DNA of 64,000 nucleotides from Temnothorax longispinosus (Eukaryota > Arthropoda > Insecta > Hymenoptera > Formicidae): contig NC_092364.1 of assembly GCF_030848805.1 (NCBI RefSeq), positions 14,613,447 through 14,677,446 on the forward strand. The letters are read 5' to 3'. Every line of letters begins with the position of its first letter. The first letter of the stretch is position 1. This document shows positions 14,601 to 28,561 of this stretch, in pieces. The notes under the pieces are model-generated. The model did no database searches. It was not told the origin of the DNA and saw only the letters and a list, made by a program, of their open reading frames with translations. Both the position numbers and the translations under genes were made by a program.

Positions 14601-17600
14601 CTCGCTCGGCCGCGGATGTCGTGCTTTCTTTACATTCCACGCCTTCCACGTTACGTCTCTCTTTCCGCGCCGCTATTTACCGCCGCGATTTTGTTCTTGT
14701 TGCTTCCACTGTAGGCGCGCAGTCCTGTGTGTTACCTCCGCTTCTACTTTATTTTCCTCCAAGGCTCTCAGTAATGTGATCTTTCACGCAGACTTGATCG
14801 TCTTCATCGCTTAGCCGTAATGATGTAATCGTTGAGTGATTCCTAACGCGAGTTTCCATCGAGCTACTTTATTAAAATTATACAAGTGCTCGAATGCACA
14901 TGTGCGTGTCTCGACAAGATCTTGAATAGTAATTAACTCTGGTACTTCAGTAACATCTTGTTGCAGCTTCGGATTTTCCTGTATTTCTAGCTTTTCTTAT
15001 CTTATCTGCTGTTCGTACATGCTATTTTTGTAAACTTTTGTTTAGCATTTTTTAAATACTTATTTCTTATCCATTGACTATTGTTTCTTATCCTTCGTCA
15101 TTATTTTCATTTTTATCTCGTACTCTCTGTATACAGCTGCACTTTCTAATGCATCCTCACGTGATCATAGTTTCCTTTCTTCGAGTAGCCTGCTCTTAGG
15201 AGCATATTTTTGTCCGGTCCTAAATCCTAGCATGTGGTAAAATCTCAGAGACACTGAAATATTTCGCGGAAGTCTCTATTTCCTTTTTGTGGGCGACGGC
15301 AGCACGAGCAGGGTAGAAAAACAATTTCGCCGCGTCCTCGCGTCAACACACGGCGGAGCCGAATTGTGTGAAATTCGATTCTTCCCACTGCGCTTTTCGC
15401 TTTGAAAGCTTGCTACGCGACGGCGGGCTGTAAAACGTTCGTTGGAACGTTGGGCGCGCGGTCCTCTGTGATGCTCGATATTACTCGGTGTCCCGCGTGT
15501 AGCCATTGTGCGCCGCCCAGTGCGATAGTAAAAGTGACAAAGGGATTTCCCGGTAAATAGGGAAGTAAAGTATCGGCCGAGAGCTTTCTTGCGTCGCGGT
15601 TGTAAATTTGTTAAAAACTTTATCGTTACGCCGTGTCATTAACTTCATTAACGGACCTTTATCGCCCGCTCGGCCGCGGCAAGAGTGTCAGTGAGAACAA
15701 TGTAAACTCATTACAAAAGAACAATACACGTTATAATACGAAATTATCGTTAATTATTGAATTTTATAGCCGTAGCGTTGTGTAAATTGCAAAGTTTGTT
15801 TGTATAAGCGGGGTGCTTTAGCGAGATGTTTGTGCTCAATTAATGGTCGCAATTAATATGCAAAACAAGAACTCGCGCGTAAAAATAATATATTTATTTT
15901 GAAAACAAATATGTTTTCTCTGTTAGAACTTTCACGTATGAAGCTAGTAGACGATTTGGAGATTTAAAAGTTTTATTGATATATCCAAGAGCTACGAAAA
16001 CAGCATTTTCATGTAGCAAACAAATTTAATTGCCCATCAATATTCCGTAATTGGTAATTTGCTAGAACATTTATCCCACGTGTAAATTTGCGACCAATAA
16101 TACCCAACGATGCAAGACACAACAGCATTGATGATTCTCGGAAAGCTCCACGGCGGAAAGATTTAGCATCGTCGGACCGACGCACACGTGCTCTCGTGAA
16201 TTTTTTGCGGAAATCTGTCACGGACCGGATGAGATTTATCAACGCTCTCGCAAAGTTTGCGCATCACTGGCGCGCAAGCGGCCGCGCGCGAACGACCGTG
16301 CACACGCCTCGTTCCCCCCGAGTTTTTCGGCGCGGTACGAGCATTTTAATTGGGCCGCCGGGTAGGACTGTCGGAAGAGCTTTTCCAAGACGCGCCACCG
16401 CCACATCGCGAAGGGACCGGCCGCATGATTTACAGCGTCGCCCAAGTGGAAAAAAAAGGTGCCGCAGAAAAATCCGGAAGTCCGTCCCGCCCTTAAATCG
16501 CCCGGGACCGTCCGGGAATTCCTGAAGGATATACGTTGCCCCTCCGATATATAGCGCGGCATGACGAGGGGACGCGAGCGATAACGTGGAATGCACTCGT
16601 ATCTCCCGGCGCTAGCGCGCCGGACAACTGACGTTTTTTTTTCGCTGACCCAAGCACGCGTTAAACTTTAATCACGTTGGCTCTCCTCTTCCGTCAGAAA
16701 GTGCTGCGTGACTTTGATAATGTGACTCGCATGGTTAGCCGGTTAACTTTTAATTCCCGCGCGTGTTATCGCACGGCCGGAGCAGCCGAAATTTACATAG
16801 TTTTGGGTTTACGCGCGGCGCCTTTTGTTGCCATCTTCCGCGGGAATGGCAAAAAAAAAAAATATATATAAAATAATCCGTTTAAAGAGGCGCGTTACGG
16901 TTCTTCCGCCCTCATAATCGCTCGGATCGCTCTCAAACGCGATGACTTGGTTCTTTCTACATTCCCAAAAGGAACTTCTCGGTGTCGCCCACACGACAAT
17001 ACTAATCCACGTTTTCACGGTCATTTCGCCCCGAGATCTGTAAAGCGTGGAAAGCGGCCCCGCCGTGCGGCCACGCCGAGCGACTGCCCCCGAAAGTCAA
17101 AACGGATGATTCATTCATTCGTCGAAATCGCTTCTCATGGCGATTAATGATGATGGTCGGCGAAGCGGGCGTCGGATTAAAAGCGGTCTAAACGTTGAAA
17201 TTTTCACGGGGCGGTGTTCGGATCGTTGACAGCAATGACAGCGTAGCGGCGTATCACCGCACGCGGAGCAGGGAGGTTTCAATGCTCCGGTGTGGCATGC
17301 CGGACCGGCGTTTCGGATTGTTCTTCCCCGGTGCACAAACGGTGCGTGTGTGCCCGCTCTGGGGTGAGAACTCGCGCGGCATATACAATACCATTGTGTC
17401 CGGGTGGCATAATGGCCAGCGGCATTATAAATGAAACGTCTGCAACTAATTTGGGACAGGGCGTAGCGGCGTGACCGGCCCCATTCCGAGTGTCCGAGAT
17501 GTTCGCGCCGACATCACACATCGGGTAAAAGGATGTTCCCACATTCCCGTTCGCCGATACTAACGCGTTCGATCGCGCGAACAGCAACCGTCTGCGATCC

Positions 17601-18707
17601 TTCCGATCAATGTGCTTCTGAGCGCGATAAAAGGAAAAGTAGAAAACGACTGATTCTTCGCTGTTGTCGTTCTTTACGTTTTTTTTTCTTGGGTAAGATC
17701 TTCGAATACGGATCTTTCTACCGTATTCTCAATTGTACTCTTACATCTCTTTCTGCGCACCGTAATCAGTGAATAAAGAACCGAATAGTGCAATAGAAAC
17801 GCGCGGTTAAAAGCGTATTTTATTATAAATGATGCGATCTCGTTACGCATTCGATCTAAAACAAATGGATCGTATGTGATATTAAAAGCTTCCGCAATCT
17901 TCTATCATTGTGTGTGATGCGCTCCTTTCTCCTTATAGAATTCGTATATTAAAGTTTACCGGTGAATACGTAATAGGCGGGATCAAGTGGATTTAAAATT
18001 AATTCGGCGGAGGGAAAGAAAGTTTCCAGACTACGGGCGAGAAGTGGGGGAAGTTACACGGAAACAAGATTAGTTTATTTTTACCATCCAATTTAATAAT
18101 TAGATATCATAATTGAACTAAGGTTCATCAAGGGGAGTACCGGCTGAAAAAGTTCGTTTGGTGAGCAGCGGCGTTTCTCAAAGATAATTACGAAACGAGC
18201 ACTTAGCCACGTTCGTTTTCTTACCGAGTTTCGCGGCAATCCTGACGCTTCCGTCCTGGGCTGAGAGTCAGATCTCGGACCAAGGGGGATAACTTTTTGT
18301 TGTCGTAGGTTTCTTCGTCTATCGACTTTCCAATATCATCCATTTTACGGCAACGAACGCAACCAGCAGCCAGCCATGGCGTACATGCAGCTGAAAAAAG
18401 ATCTCTCGTGGGACTGTTAAAATAACGACCGTGACAAACGTTTGTGGAATAGATTTTCCATCCTCCCGTCCCGCCTCTCACCATGGGCTTACCAGACTGG
18501 ACTTCCGCTACTCACAGTTGATCCCGTCGCGAAAGCAGGATCTAGTAGAAACGCCGAAATAAAAAATTACGATACATTGACCGCTCTTTTTCCATTTTAC
18601 CTTAATTACATTTTTTGTCTAATCTACAATTATGTTATGTTATATTATATTATGTTACAATTATGCAATAGTATATTTATAATATTTATTAAATGGCTTA
18701 TTAATAA
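11641..18707. other. Non-coding stretch, no gene recognised
   Basis: No domain or exon series was recognised on either strand. CpG-rich blocks occur at about 12720-13060, 14040-14480 and 16090-17500. The longest open frame (12754-13281, minus) has biased Pro/Arg composition, no motif, and a codon pattern that follows the local base composition, so I treat it as chance. 13540-13920 is AT-rich and repeat-like, but I could not define its ends. Confidence 0.55.
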
Positions 18708-19755
18708 CCCTTACAAAAAAGTATTACTGACTAAATACTTAAAATCTCAGTGATTTAATACTGTCAATATTTATTTGGGAAATACTGGGAAAATACTGGT
18801 AATGATAAATATTATAGGTAGTGATTAATACTACACAGAACTACTGGTGCTTAGTATTGAATTACTCACCAATATTTCGATTTCCGATATTTACCCGGCA
18901 TAAAAAAAAAAATTTTTTTTTTTTCGAAATTTTATTACTATTTTATAACTAAATTTGTTTCTTAAGATGCAGTCTATAATTATAAATATTTTCTCGTATT
19001 TGAAAAACACTTACCTTGGTGGGATCGAACTCGGGACCTCTGGATCGTGAGCCAACTGCCTTACGTGGTAGACTACTTCTTAATTTGATGTAAGTGTTAT
19101 ATATAGTCTACATGTGTCATAACCAGCGCAAATATATAATTTTTCAAAAATCATCTTAAGAAACAAATTCAGTTTAAAAAGAGTAATAAAATTTTGAATT
19201 GAATATTAAAATGATATCCTCAGTACTATTTCAAAACTTGTACACTTTTATCAAGACGAATTAGTACAGACCTTCATATAAAATGTATTTGTGCCTTACT
19301 TTTATCTCTTTTCCTTAATATTATCAGGAATTACTTATTATAATGTTTCTATACAAATTGTAGTACTGGTCAGTGATTAATTTCACATGGAATATTCAGT
19401 TCAGTACTTGAGTATTAATATTAAAATACTGGCCAGTGATTTATTACACATGGAATCCTTGGTTCAGTACTTCAGTACTAACATTGAAATACTCATCAGT
19501 AATTCAACACAAGTATTTATTACACAAGTATTTTTCACCTAATATTAAATGCTTTCTCATCAGAAATTTAATACTAAGTATTCAATACTCGTCCTGTATT
19601 AAATACTACTTTCATAAATTACTGACCAGTAATAAAATACTATGCAATACTTGGATCACAGTGATTCAAGTACTAATAAATACTTAATTTTAGTATTATT
19701 AATACACAAAATAAGTATTTATTACTAACCAGCTAGTAATACTTTTTTGTAAGGG
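18708..19755. mobile_element. 1.05-kb TIR element rich in TACT/AGTA words
   Basis: The element starts with CCCTTACAAAAAAGTATTAC and ends with the reverse complement, TAATACTTTTTTGTAAGGG. The interior has no open frame. It consists of degenerate short repeats of the type AGTATTAATACT and TACTGGTCAGTAATT, so it looks self-complementary throughout. A tRNA-derived SINE-like sequence (about 19005-19090) sits inside it. I could not assign a superfamily because no clear target-site duplication is visible. Confidence 0.75.
19005..19090 (-). mobile_element. tRNA-derived SINE-like sequence
   Basis: Read on the minus strand, this holds a tRNA-like order ending in a good B box (GAGTTCGATCCC) preceded by a degenerate D-arm region (GTAGTCTACCACGTAAGG). 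It lacks the base-paired acceptor stem of a working tRNA and is embedded in a TIR element, so a SINE head or tRNA pseudogene is more likely than a functional tRNA. Confidence 0.45.
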
Positions 19756-22700
19756 AAAGCAGACAGTGACACAAAAGGAATGTGAATATTGAAAAATAAA
19801 ACAAATTAAATGATTATTTTATAGAAAAATGTTTTATAATAGATAAAACAAGACCACGAATAATAGAATAGTCAAATTAAAAAAAATCTAAATTTATCAT
19901 GTCTGTATTCTTCCTTTTCAATAGCGTTTTCATTAATCTCCGTGGTTCTCTCTTTTTGCATTAATCGTTCAAAAATGTCAGGCGTTTGCGCCACGTGGCG
20001 GTTCAGTTCCGGATTCGTCGATCGATCTTTCATCCATTTTACCGCTCAAACGGCAAACGCCCACAGAACCGAACATCCACGACCTTATTCAGAACGTGTT
20101 TCGCCGGTGGTTTTCACAGCATCGGAAGGCCATTCGACGCGATGAGCTATACGCGCCTTCCTGTCAGCGGCTAACGAGACCCGCCCCTTTCGCCGTCTTA
20201 TATATATACGCACCGCTTTTCACCCAGTTGGCGCCCCGTCGTGCTTTAGCCAAACAGTACCGGACACTTCCACCGATCCACGTGCTGGAAGAGGAAACTT
20301 GATTTACTGCTCACGAACCGCCGAGCATTTCTTTCTCATCGGCCCAGAGAACATCGAGAACTTTTCTTTCACGGTCGTTATCGAGACAAGTTGCTCTTGT
20401 TTTCAAAGTAGCTGCACTTTGTTCTTCCGCTTCTAAGCACTGCACATTAAAAGATGAATCGGGGTCGATAATGGCTCTTAATTAAAAATATATCCGTAAC
20501 GAAATGAAAAAGAGAAATATATTACGTCATGTATTATTTTGAAATGGATTTTCTAATATAGAACATTAGGAATACTTCGTTTCTGCCAAAGTAATTGAAT
20601 GATGCAGCAAGTCGATCAATTTACCCCAAATCACTTCCACGAATCATAGAGCATTTTCCCGCCCGTCATTTAACGCGGTGTCGCTAAAAGGAGCTCTTTG
20701 AGACGCTCGCGTGAAGACGGACGAGATCGTTGATGGCCATTGGCGTTAATTAAGAACGCAAGTGTAATTGGTGTCGGGCGGGCGTGCGAGTAGATGCCAG
20801 TCAGTTAAATTCAGAAGTTGATGGCGAGAGAGAAGATGAGGGAATCCAATCGCACGGCGCAAGACAATGGAACGGAACAATGAGACCACTCTTTCCAGGT
20901 GGTTATTATACCTCTCCTCGGAGTGTTTATGGCAGATTCACTCCGGCGTGAGAAATCATCCCCACTTCCGACGATGGTGGTAACCACCGCCGTCAAAGCG
21001 GTAATTAACCAACGACTCCCTCTTTCGTCGATGTCTGCGCGCAGCACTCGGCAGCTAAGAGGCGTCCCTCCGCTCGCGTGCTTTTCCTCCGGCGAGCGCA
21101 GTGTGTGGCCGGACCGACAGGTACTTCTGGGAAATCGAAACGTGTCTGGCCGTTATTAATCTCGCATCGACTGACATGAAATATGATTTCGGCCGGTCTC
21201 TCCGCCACCCTCGCGCTCCGCGCTACCTTGCCAGCCCGGACCCGCGGGGTCCGTAGACACGCTTCCATAGACACCGCTGTCTAGGGAAGAAACACTCCTT
21301 ATAATGCGAAAAACAACGTTTCCCCGATATAAAGCGTAACAGGTTGTCCAATGATGCGTTTCCAAGAAGTATAATAATATTGGCCTGACTCACGCCGAGT
21401 TCACGATGCCCTTAAGTGGCGCAGAATTGTTTCGAGCGGCACATGTGTGGGGCTCCGCCCCTTAAATCCGTTCTATATATTACGTTTGTATAAGCATTTT
21501 TAAATGCTGAGTGTAAATACGTCAGCCTCGTGAGTGAAGGCGCGCGGTTTCTTATTTGCGGTAATCAATCATTCGGCGGCTCTCCCTCCCACCTACCGAA
21601 AACGCATTAGCTTCCGAAGCGAACGCGCCAGCAGCACGAATCGTCGAGCATACATCATTTTTTACCATCGTATACACGATATAGCCGTGCGATTACCGCT
21701 CTCATTAATAACCGGATTACACGCTTTACCGGGAATGGCCTCTTGCGGAATAAAATGCGCGTACGGTACGCGTCACTGAGTTTCGCGGCGGGGCATCGAG
21801 TGAGTTATTACTCCATGCGCCTGTAGCACCAGAATTCCGCGTTTTTCCCGAACTCCACACACTCCCTCCACACGCACCTCTTGGCGTCTGCTATGCTGAC
21901 CTTTCCTAAAACGCCCCCCCCCCTCCCTTTTCCACCCTCCCCATGTTGGCCAAAGTACATTGCGTGAAATTCGACGTTGCCGGACGTAAACAGGGGGCGA
22001 GGGTGTCGCCCTTTCTTGCTGACTGAATATCACGCGTGCACTTATACGCGCGCGTTCGCGAATACAAAGTTCGCATGTGCGTATGCGTAGGAGCCAAGAG
22101 CCGTTTCCCCGAGCGTTCCCAAGTGGCATGCGGGATCCGTCAGGAACATTCAAATATACAGCGGTATTATTTACGAGCGTTTGATACACGGGGTGCCACA
22201 GATTCTTCTCCGCGGAACAACACGTGTCTGCGGCGTGTGCGGTCCCCTCTTACGAATCTTTCTCTCTCGCGCGATGAATTCGACTGCGTTGCGCGTTTCG
22301 CGGTAGCGGTGCTGGGCTGCGGGCTAGGCTGGATTTAGAGATAATATTACATTCCTGGTGGAAGTCTGTTTCGAGAAATTTCGGAGGGTCGTTTAATGGA
22401 CCTATTTTGCGGTCGCCTTTACGGATTTATTGTGTACAGGAGGGTGGATAGAGATGCTAAAACCGGCGCGGTACAACAAAATAATGATCTACATATCCGA
22501 CGAAAGTAAACGAAAATTTACTCGGCGGTCTATGCAACTTTAAAACGCTGTCTAATGGCTCTTGTAGATTGTGCTAACTAGTGCAGCGCCCATGTCCTGA
22601 TATCTATGCTAAGTGCTGTATCCTTCATAAAGTTTCCAACATATGACGTGGTAACGTCGTAAGCTTAGAGCCACTTAAAGGATGTCTGATACATCTTCTC

Positions 22701-23396
22701 TTAAGAAATTACGCCGCGAACGTAAAGCTCATTCAACCAGGATGAGTCTGGAGGTTTCAACGTGCCCTGGATTCCCTTCTTAACACCGAGCAAACAAACA
22801 GCCGGTATATTTATGCGGGCTTTGTGTATCCACAGCGGTAGCAAATCGTTCGACAACCGTGAATGATCCTAACCGCGTCAGTATAACTAACGTCAGCCAC
22901 AAAACATTAAACAACAAGCTGCTACTAATGCGAGTAAAAGACGAATGTTTGACATCAATTTCTAGAAATTATTGTTATTTAGTTACATGTATTTTACATT
23001 TAGAGAACATTTATTTTGCATAGATTTGCGTACGTCAGCTGTCAATAAATTAAACATATCTCTCTAAAATATCTATTTCATTACAATATACCTACGTTTT
23101 TTTTACAATATAAGTTTTAAGCAAAGTCGAATTTAATATTAAGTATTTTCAATTGAATTTGAAATACGTTTTTCAGTTGTAGTTGTTTTTTGTGTCAAAT
23201 TTGTCTTTACAATGAGCTTTGAACAACGAGAATCTTCTGAAATGTATCAAAAAATGATATAAAGTTATATGTTCCATTTTTAATTACTCCAAATAATTGT
23301 AGATGCGTTATTTATAATACAAGTAATACAGATATTTTATATTTGTAACATTTTCGGAGGATTTAGGTATTATATTCGATGTTATTATTTTTTCTA
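19756..23396. other. Non-coding stretch, no gene recognised
   Basis: CpG-rich sequence at about 19980-22340 produces many short overlapping open frames on both strands, none with a recognisable motif. From about 22920 to the gap the sequence is AT-rich. I see no exon structure, RNA gene or obvious transposon ends. Confidence 0.55.
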
Positions 23397-23896
23397 NNNN
23401 NNNNNNNNNNNNNNNNNNNNNNNNNNNNNNNNNNNNNNNNNNNNNNNNNNNNNNNNNNNNNNNNNNNNNNNNNNNNNNNNNNNNNNNNNNNNNNNNNNNN
23501 NNNNNNNNNNNNNNNNNNNNNNNNNNNNNNNNNNNNNNNNNNNNNNNNNNNNNNNNNNNNNNNNNNNNNNNNNNNNNNNNNNNNNNNNNNNNNNNNNNNN
23601 NNNNNNNNNNNNNNNNNNNNNNNNNNNNNNNNNNNNNNNNNNNNNNNNNNNNNNNNNNNNNNNNNNNNNNNNNNNNNNNNNNNNNNNNNNNNNNNNNNNN
23701 NNNNNNNNNNNNNNNNNNNNNNNNNNNNNNNNNNNNNNNNNNNNNNNNNNNNNNNNNNNNNNNNNNNNNNNNNNNNNNNNNNNNNNNNNNNNNNNNNNNN
23801 NNNNNNNNNNNNNNNNNNNNNNNNNNNNNNNNNNNNNNNNNNNNNNNNNNNNNNNNNNNNNNNNNNNNNNNNNNNNNNNNNNNNNNNNNNNNNNNN
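23397..23896. other. Assembly gap (500 N)
   Basis: Exactly 500 undetermined bases, which is typical of a placeholder for a gap of unknown size. The right edge lies inside a TIR element (23897-24564), so the missing sequence includes at least that element's end. Confidence 0.99.
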
Positions 23897-24564
23897 AGGG
23901 TGGCCGAAAAATTGCCTACTCCACTTCGGGAGGTGATTCGGGACCCAAAAACAAGCCAAAAAGTTCATACAAACATAGGTCCGGAAATGAGCCGTTTCCG
24001 AGTTATAGCCACTTTTATGTTCAAAAATCGTAATTTAGAATCCGCTTGACATCCCTCTTTCTTAATTATTTCTTAAATTAAAAATTTTATTTTTAAATAT
24101 CAGCTAATTCATTAAAACTTAAACGATCCATTGATGAATACGGAAAGATTAGATACAATCTAAAAGTAAGGTGTTGTTAAATAATAATTTGAAACTTATT
24201 GAAAAGCCGTTATTTACTTACTGATTTTGAATAGGCGTGAAAACAACTGATTTCAAGTAGCCGTGAAAACAACTGATTTCTTTTAAAAATAATGTAATCG
24301 TATTTACAAATATTGAAAAATTAAAAAAAATAAAAAAATTGAAATTAAAAAAATTAAAAATATTTAAAATGAAAATTTTTAATTTAAAAAATAATTAAGA
24401 AAAAGGGATGCCAAGCGGATTCTAAATTACGATTTTTGAACATAAAAGTGGCTATAACTCGGAAACGGCTCATTTCCGGACCTATGTTTGTATGAACTTT
24501 TTTGCTTGTTTTTGGGTCCCGAATCACCTCCCGAAGTGGAGTAGGCGATTTTTCGGACACCCTG
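23897..24564. mobile_element. TIR element, left end lost in the gap
   Basis: Two arms of about 170 bp (23897-24065 and about 24400-24564) are reverse complements. They include CTCCACTTCGGGAGGTGATT and GAAACGGCTCATTTCCGGAC. The right end is GGACACCCTG followed by TA. The centre is AT-rich with no coding capacity. It is a non-autonomous DNA element whose first bases fall in the N gap. Confidence 0.8.
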
Positions 24565-24570
24565 TATATA

Positions 24571-24778
24571 CAGGGTGAATTTTAATGGATGTCCCATCCT
24601 TTTACCATCAATACTTCATCGAGCATCCTTTTTTGATAAGAGCACTTCACTTATATAGAATATGTTAAACTTTACGTCTTCGTTACAAAATGGAAAATTT
24701 TTTATATATATAGAAAGAAAATTGAGACAAATTGGCAGATGACAATTGTGAATGGGACATCCATTAAAATTCACCCTG
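24571..24778. mobile_element. 208-bp TIR MITE
   Basis: It starts CAGGGTGAATTTTAATGGAT and ends with the exact reverse complement, flanked by TA on each side. It is separated from the preceding TIR element only by TATATA. Both share the terminal word CAGGGTG, so the two may be mobilised by related transposases. It has no open frame of note. Confidence 0.85.
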
Positions 24779-25080
24779 TATAATGTAACATTACCGCACA
24801 GTTTTGACTCGTGTACGGAATCGGCCATCCGTCGCACAGATGACGCGCGCGCAATAAGGGGCCACTTTCCACGCACTTTGTAATATAAAATAGGGTGTGT
24901 AACACGTGCGGTTACCGCACTCGCATTCGGCTCGTGCGTAAACTCCGCACCCGGGAATTTTCATCTTACGACACTTGTTACACAAATAACTATTTAAAAT
25001 GACAGTGCCGATATCGCCGGTATCGCCGGTATATTATGTATGATAAAAAGGCTGCACAATGATACCGGAACTGTCGTTAA

Positions 25081-25665
25081 GGATGTATGGGTATGACATC
25101 TTAAAGCATTACCAAAGATCTAAAAATTTCATAGATTGTTCTATTATTACGTCTAAGTATCTGTGTAAAATTTCAACACAATTTTCTTACTGCTTTAAAA
25201 GTTATTGTAATTAAGGATGTACTGGAGGTATTTCAAATATATTCAGAAAGTGCTGTAAATTGTTTCTAAATTAAATTAAAAATACTCTGCAAAATTTTGA
25301 AGTTATTGAAGAATTATTTAAGTTTAAAGTTGATAAAATTAACATTATCCCTTATAGAGAATCGACATTTTTGCTGTAAATATAAATAAAATATAAATAA
25401 ACCATTAAGATATTTCTTAAATTTTTTTTATGTGTAAAACATACATCATTGATATTGTATTTTAAGTTTTAAAAGTTTTTATAACAAAACAATTTTTTTA
25501 TTTGTTTAAACAATACTAATTATTTAAATAACAACAAATCATACTCAAACTGTTAACGGTAATCCCTTCTAACATATACAAAATTTTGAGTTGTTTAACA
25601 TACATGCAAAGTTTTCTTTTATTAAAAGTTTAACTTTTAGCAAAGACTGTACGACCTATACATCC
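25081..25665. mobile_element. TTAA-flanked TIR element (piggyBac-type target)
   Basis: TTAA stands at 25077-25080 and again at 25666-25669. The element between them begins GGATGTATGGGTATGAC and ends GACCTATACATCC, imperfect inverted repeats. The 585-bp interior is AT-rich and non-coding. A TTAA duplication is characteristic of piggyBac transposition, so I infer a non-autonomous piggyBac-like MITE. A related word (GGATGTACTGG) occurs inside at about 25213, suggesting an internal rearrangement. Confidence 0.75.
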
Positions 25666-28488
25666 TTAAGGAGGAGTTTTAAAATTCCCCCTCTAATCAA
25701 CGTTCTGCTGTCTAATTGCCGTAACTGATTCCCACACATGATCCTATCGCAGTTCAGAGCTGGAATTTTATTACTTATCCCTCTCTCTCTCTCTCGCTCG
25801 TTCTCTTTCCTCCCCTATCTCTTTTTCTTTTTACAGAACTATGGGAATTGCAGAATTATATATATGCATAAATATGTTACACATATATTGCTTTATCTAC
25901 TAATTAGCGCTTTATTCTGAGAGATATTTGGTAATGATGATACTTAAAAGTATAATTCATGATGTAAGTAATAATGAAGAGACACAAATGCGGTTACATG
26001 TATTAACGATAAATTAAATAGATATATAGCATGACGAAATGTCTATGAATATTTTTGCATCGCGTTTCTTAATCGAGCTGACATTTGAAAACAAAATCAC
26101 AAATAATTTGGCGCCGACTTTAAAAAATTGAAAGGAATTCTTAAAAGTATTATTTCATACTTTTTACAGCTTTTTTAATTTTCTTTTTAATTTTTTTTAT
26201 GTTTTTTAGAGCTTTTTTGTTCAAACGTTTCTTAATATTTCTTTACGGTTATAAAACTATATGTACGTTCAAAAAAATATATGAAACTAATATGTGCTAC
26301 CTGGTAAAAGTTTTCCTTAGGTGCGGCGTATACATATCGGAGTTACTCTAAAGCTGTACGGCGCGGCGTAAATACAGGAATTTTCCTAATATAAAAAAGT
26401 ATTGCGTCGAATAATCAAAAGTACGAATAATAATACGCTGATTTTTTTATGTGCGATGACCTTCTTCTTTTCCGCCGCATCGGTCAATTTAGTGATATTT
26501 ATCTAAACATTATTCTAATATATTTTAATACGTTCTGAACATAGATACGCAAATTCTCTATATACACTTACTCGATTTATACGGAATATTCGTTCCACGT
26601 GGCATTTTTTTACGCGGCTGAGACTCGCGTGTGAATTAGCTTTGTGTTCTCCACAAATTAATAAACATTCAAGTGATGTTAAATAACTATTAAGTAACTT
26701 TTTACAAATTATTATTTTAAATAATTAATGCAAAATAGATATTAAATAAATGTCACACATACATAAATATTTTCTCTACATTATTTATTTAAACAAATGG
26801 TTTATGTAAAACAAATTTCAAAAGAAGTCAGATTATCGTAATAAGTACGATCGAGTAAGCGGAGTAAGAACGTTTAGCTTACTGATATACATATAATAAG
26901 TTTAATAAATACGATAGAAAGATACATTTTCTGCCCGCATATAAAAAGCACCGCGTAAACGGAGGAATTATTTACCGTGTAAAAAAATTGCGTAAAAGAA
27001 AAGCCGCGTATAAAAATCGCATATTGCTTCATGTCGCTATATTTTATTAAAATTAAAATTTAACAAATGTTTTTATTTATTAGGCCATTTTCAGTGTCAT
27101 AAAAGTTATTTAACAATAGAAACCGATAAGAAAGATATGAAGTTCGCAAATTTGCATAACTCGCATTAAGTAATCATCACAAACCATTGTGTGCAAATCG
27201 TGTTTCTTCCGGTGTACCATTCTCTCGCGTTATGCATACGTTATACATAAATTCTCCCACGTTTTTAATACAAAAATGGATGTTGATTATCTGATGCTAA
27301 AGACATAAAAACGTGTAGTACAAGTAATCTATTTTTTTCTTACACGTTGCCCTTTTTTTCTATTCCCGCAGGCGCGAAGCGGCATGCCTGGGCTGGGATT
27401 GCTGTACGCTCCTTGCCTGTGTATGCGGACGAGTTATCGCGTTTCTTTAATGACAGGGGATTACACGTGAGAGAATCTGACTAATTCTTAGTTGGGCATC
27501 TAGGATAACTGGATGTCTCTAATTTCGGAAGAAAGTATATATATTTTTTATTTATTTCAGTCATATCATTACTTTCAAACGACACGCGAAGCAATTATTT
27601 TTTTACGGCCCATAACTCTTTAAGACCCTATTTTATTTTGAAACGCTCATCTTTTCATTTTGACAAAACTATTAGAAATCTATTTTTTCAAAAATAGATA
27701 TTTTACATTTAAAAATACATAAAAATTATTGAATTCTTCGGCTTACATCCGTATTACATTTGTCGCGAGCAAATCCCAGAGCGCGCGTTATCGGGCACGG
27801 TGGCAGGTCCAATACCCGCATTTTTTTTTTTTCTCTGACGAGTCGCGCCGGCTTAGATCGCGTTAGGAAAACGCGTGTCGCGATAAGACGTACGCGTCGA
27901 TTGCGTCGTCGCCGTCGACGTCGGTCGGTCGCGACGAGCGTCGAACGTACGGGTGCCCGCAGAGTTGAGCACCGCTTCCCCGCTTCTAGGTTACACGCGC
28001 AGCGAGCTGAGTTTCACTTTTTTAGTGTTCGACACCACGCTCCGCGGCCATCGGGAAGTTGGCCTGGTCTCGTCTAGCGTTCGTCGACGACGTCGATGTG
28101 TATACGTTCTTTAAAATAAAAATGCCCAAATAGATCTTATAACCATATTTTATTATTAAACAACAACAAAAAGAAAACAAAGATTTAAAATATTCCGACT
28201 AAAAATAATGAAAAATATTTAAACATTTTTCTCATCAAAAAAGTCTCCTATAGCAAAACCTGATCGTTTGGACAATGTAACGGGATTGAGAAGGATGAAG
28301 GCGGAGTGTGAGATGAGCGAGAAGAGGGAGAATAATGAGATATGGAGGGGAGAGTCATCGGCTAGATGATCGTGAATTCGAAGATTGAAGATCAGAAGTA
28401 AAAGAGGGTTCCCAGAAGGTAGTTCGACCCGGTCTCCAGAGGTTCTCTATCCGTGCTGGCGACGGACGACGTGCGAAGGAAGGCGTGA

Positions 28489-28561
<73 letters not shown>

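Noticed and set aside
16088..16596. Overlapping open frames of more than 100 codons on both strands
   Set aside because: Arg-rich shadow frames typical of GC-rich non-coding DNA; no domain recognised.
23363..23968. About 200-codon open frames on both strands
   Set aside because: They consist almost wholly of N from the assembly gap; the same applies at 44088-44697.
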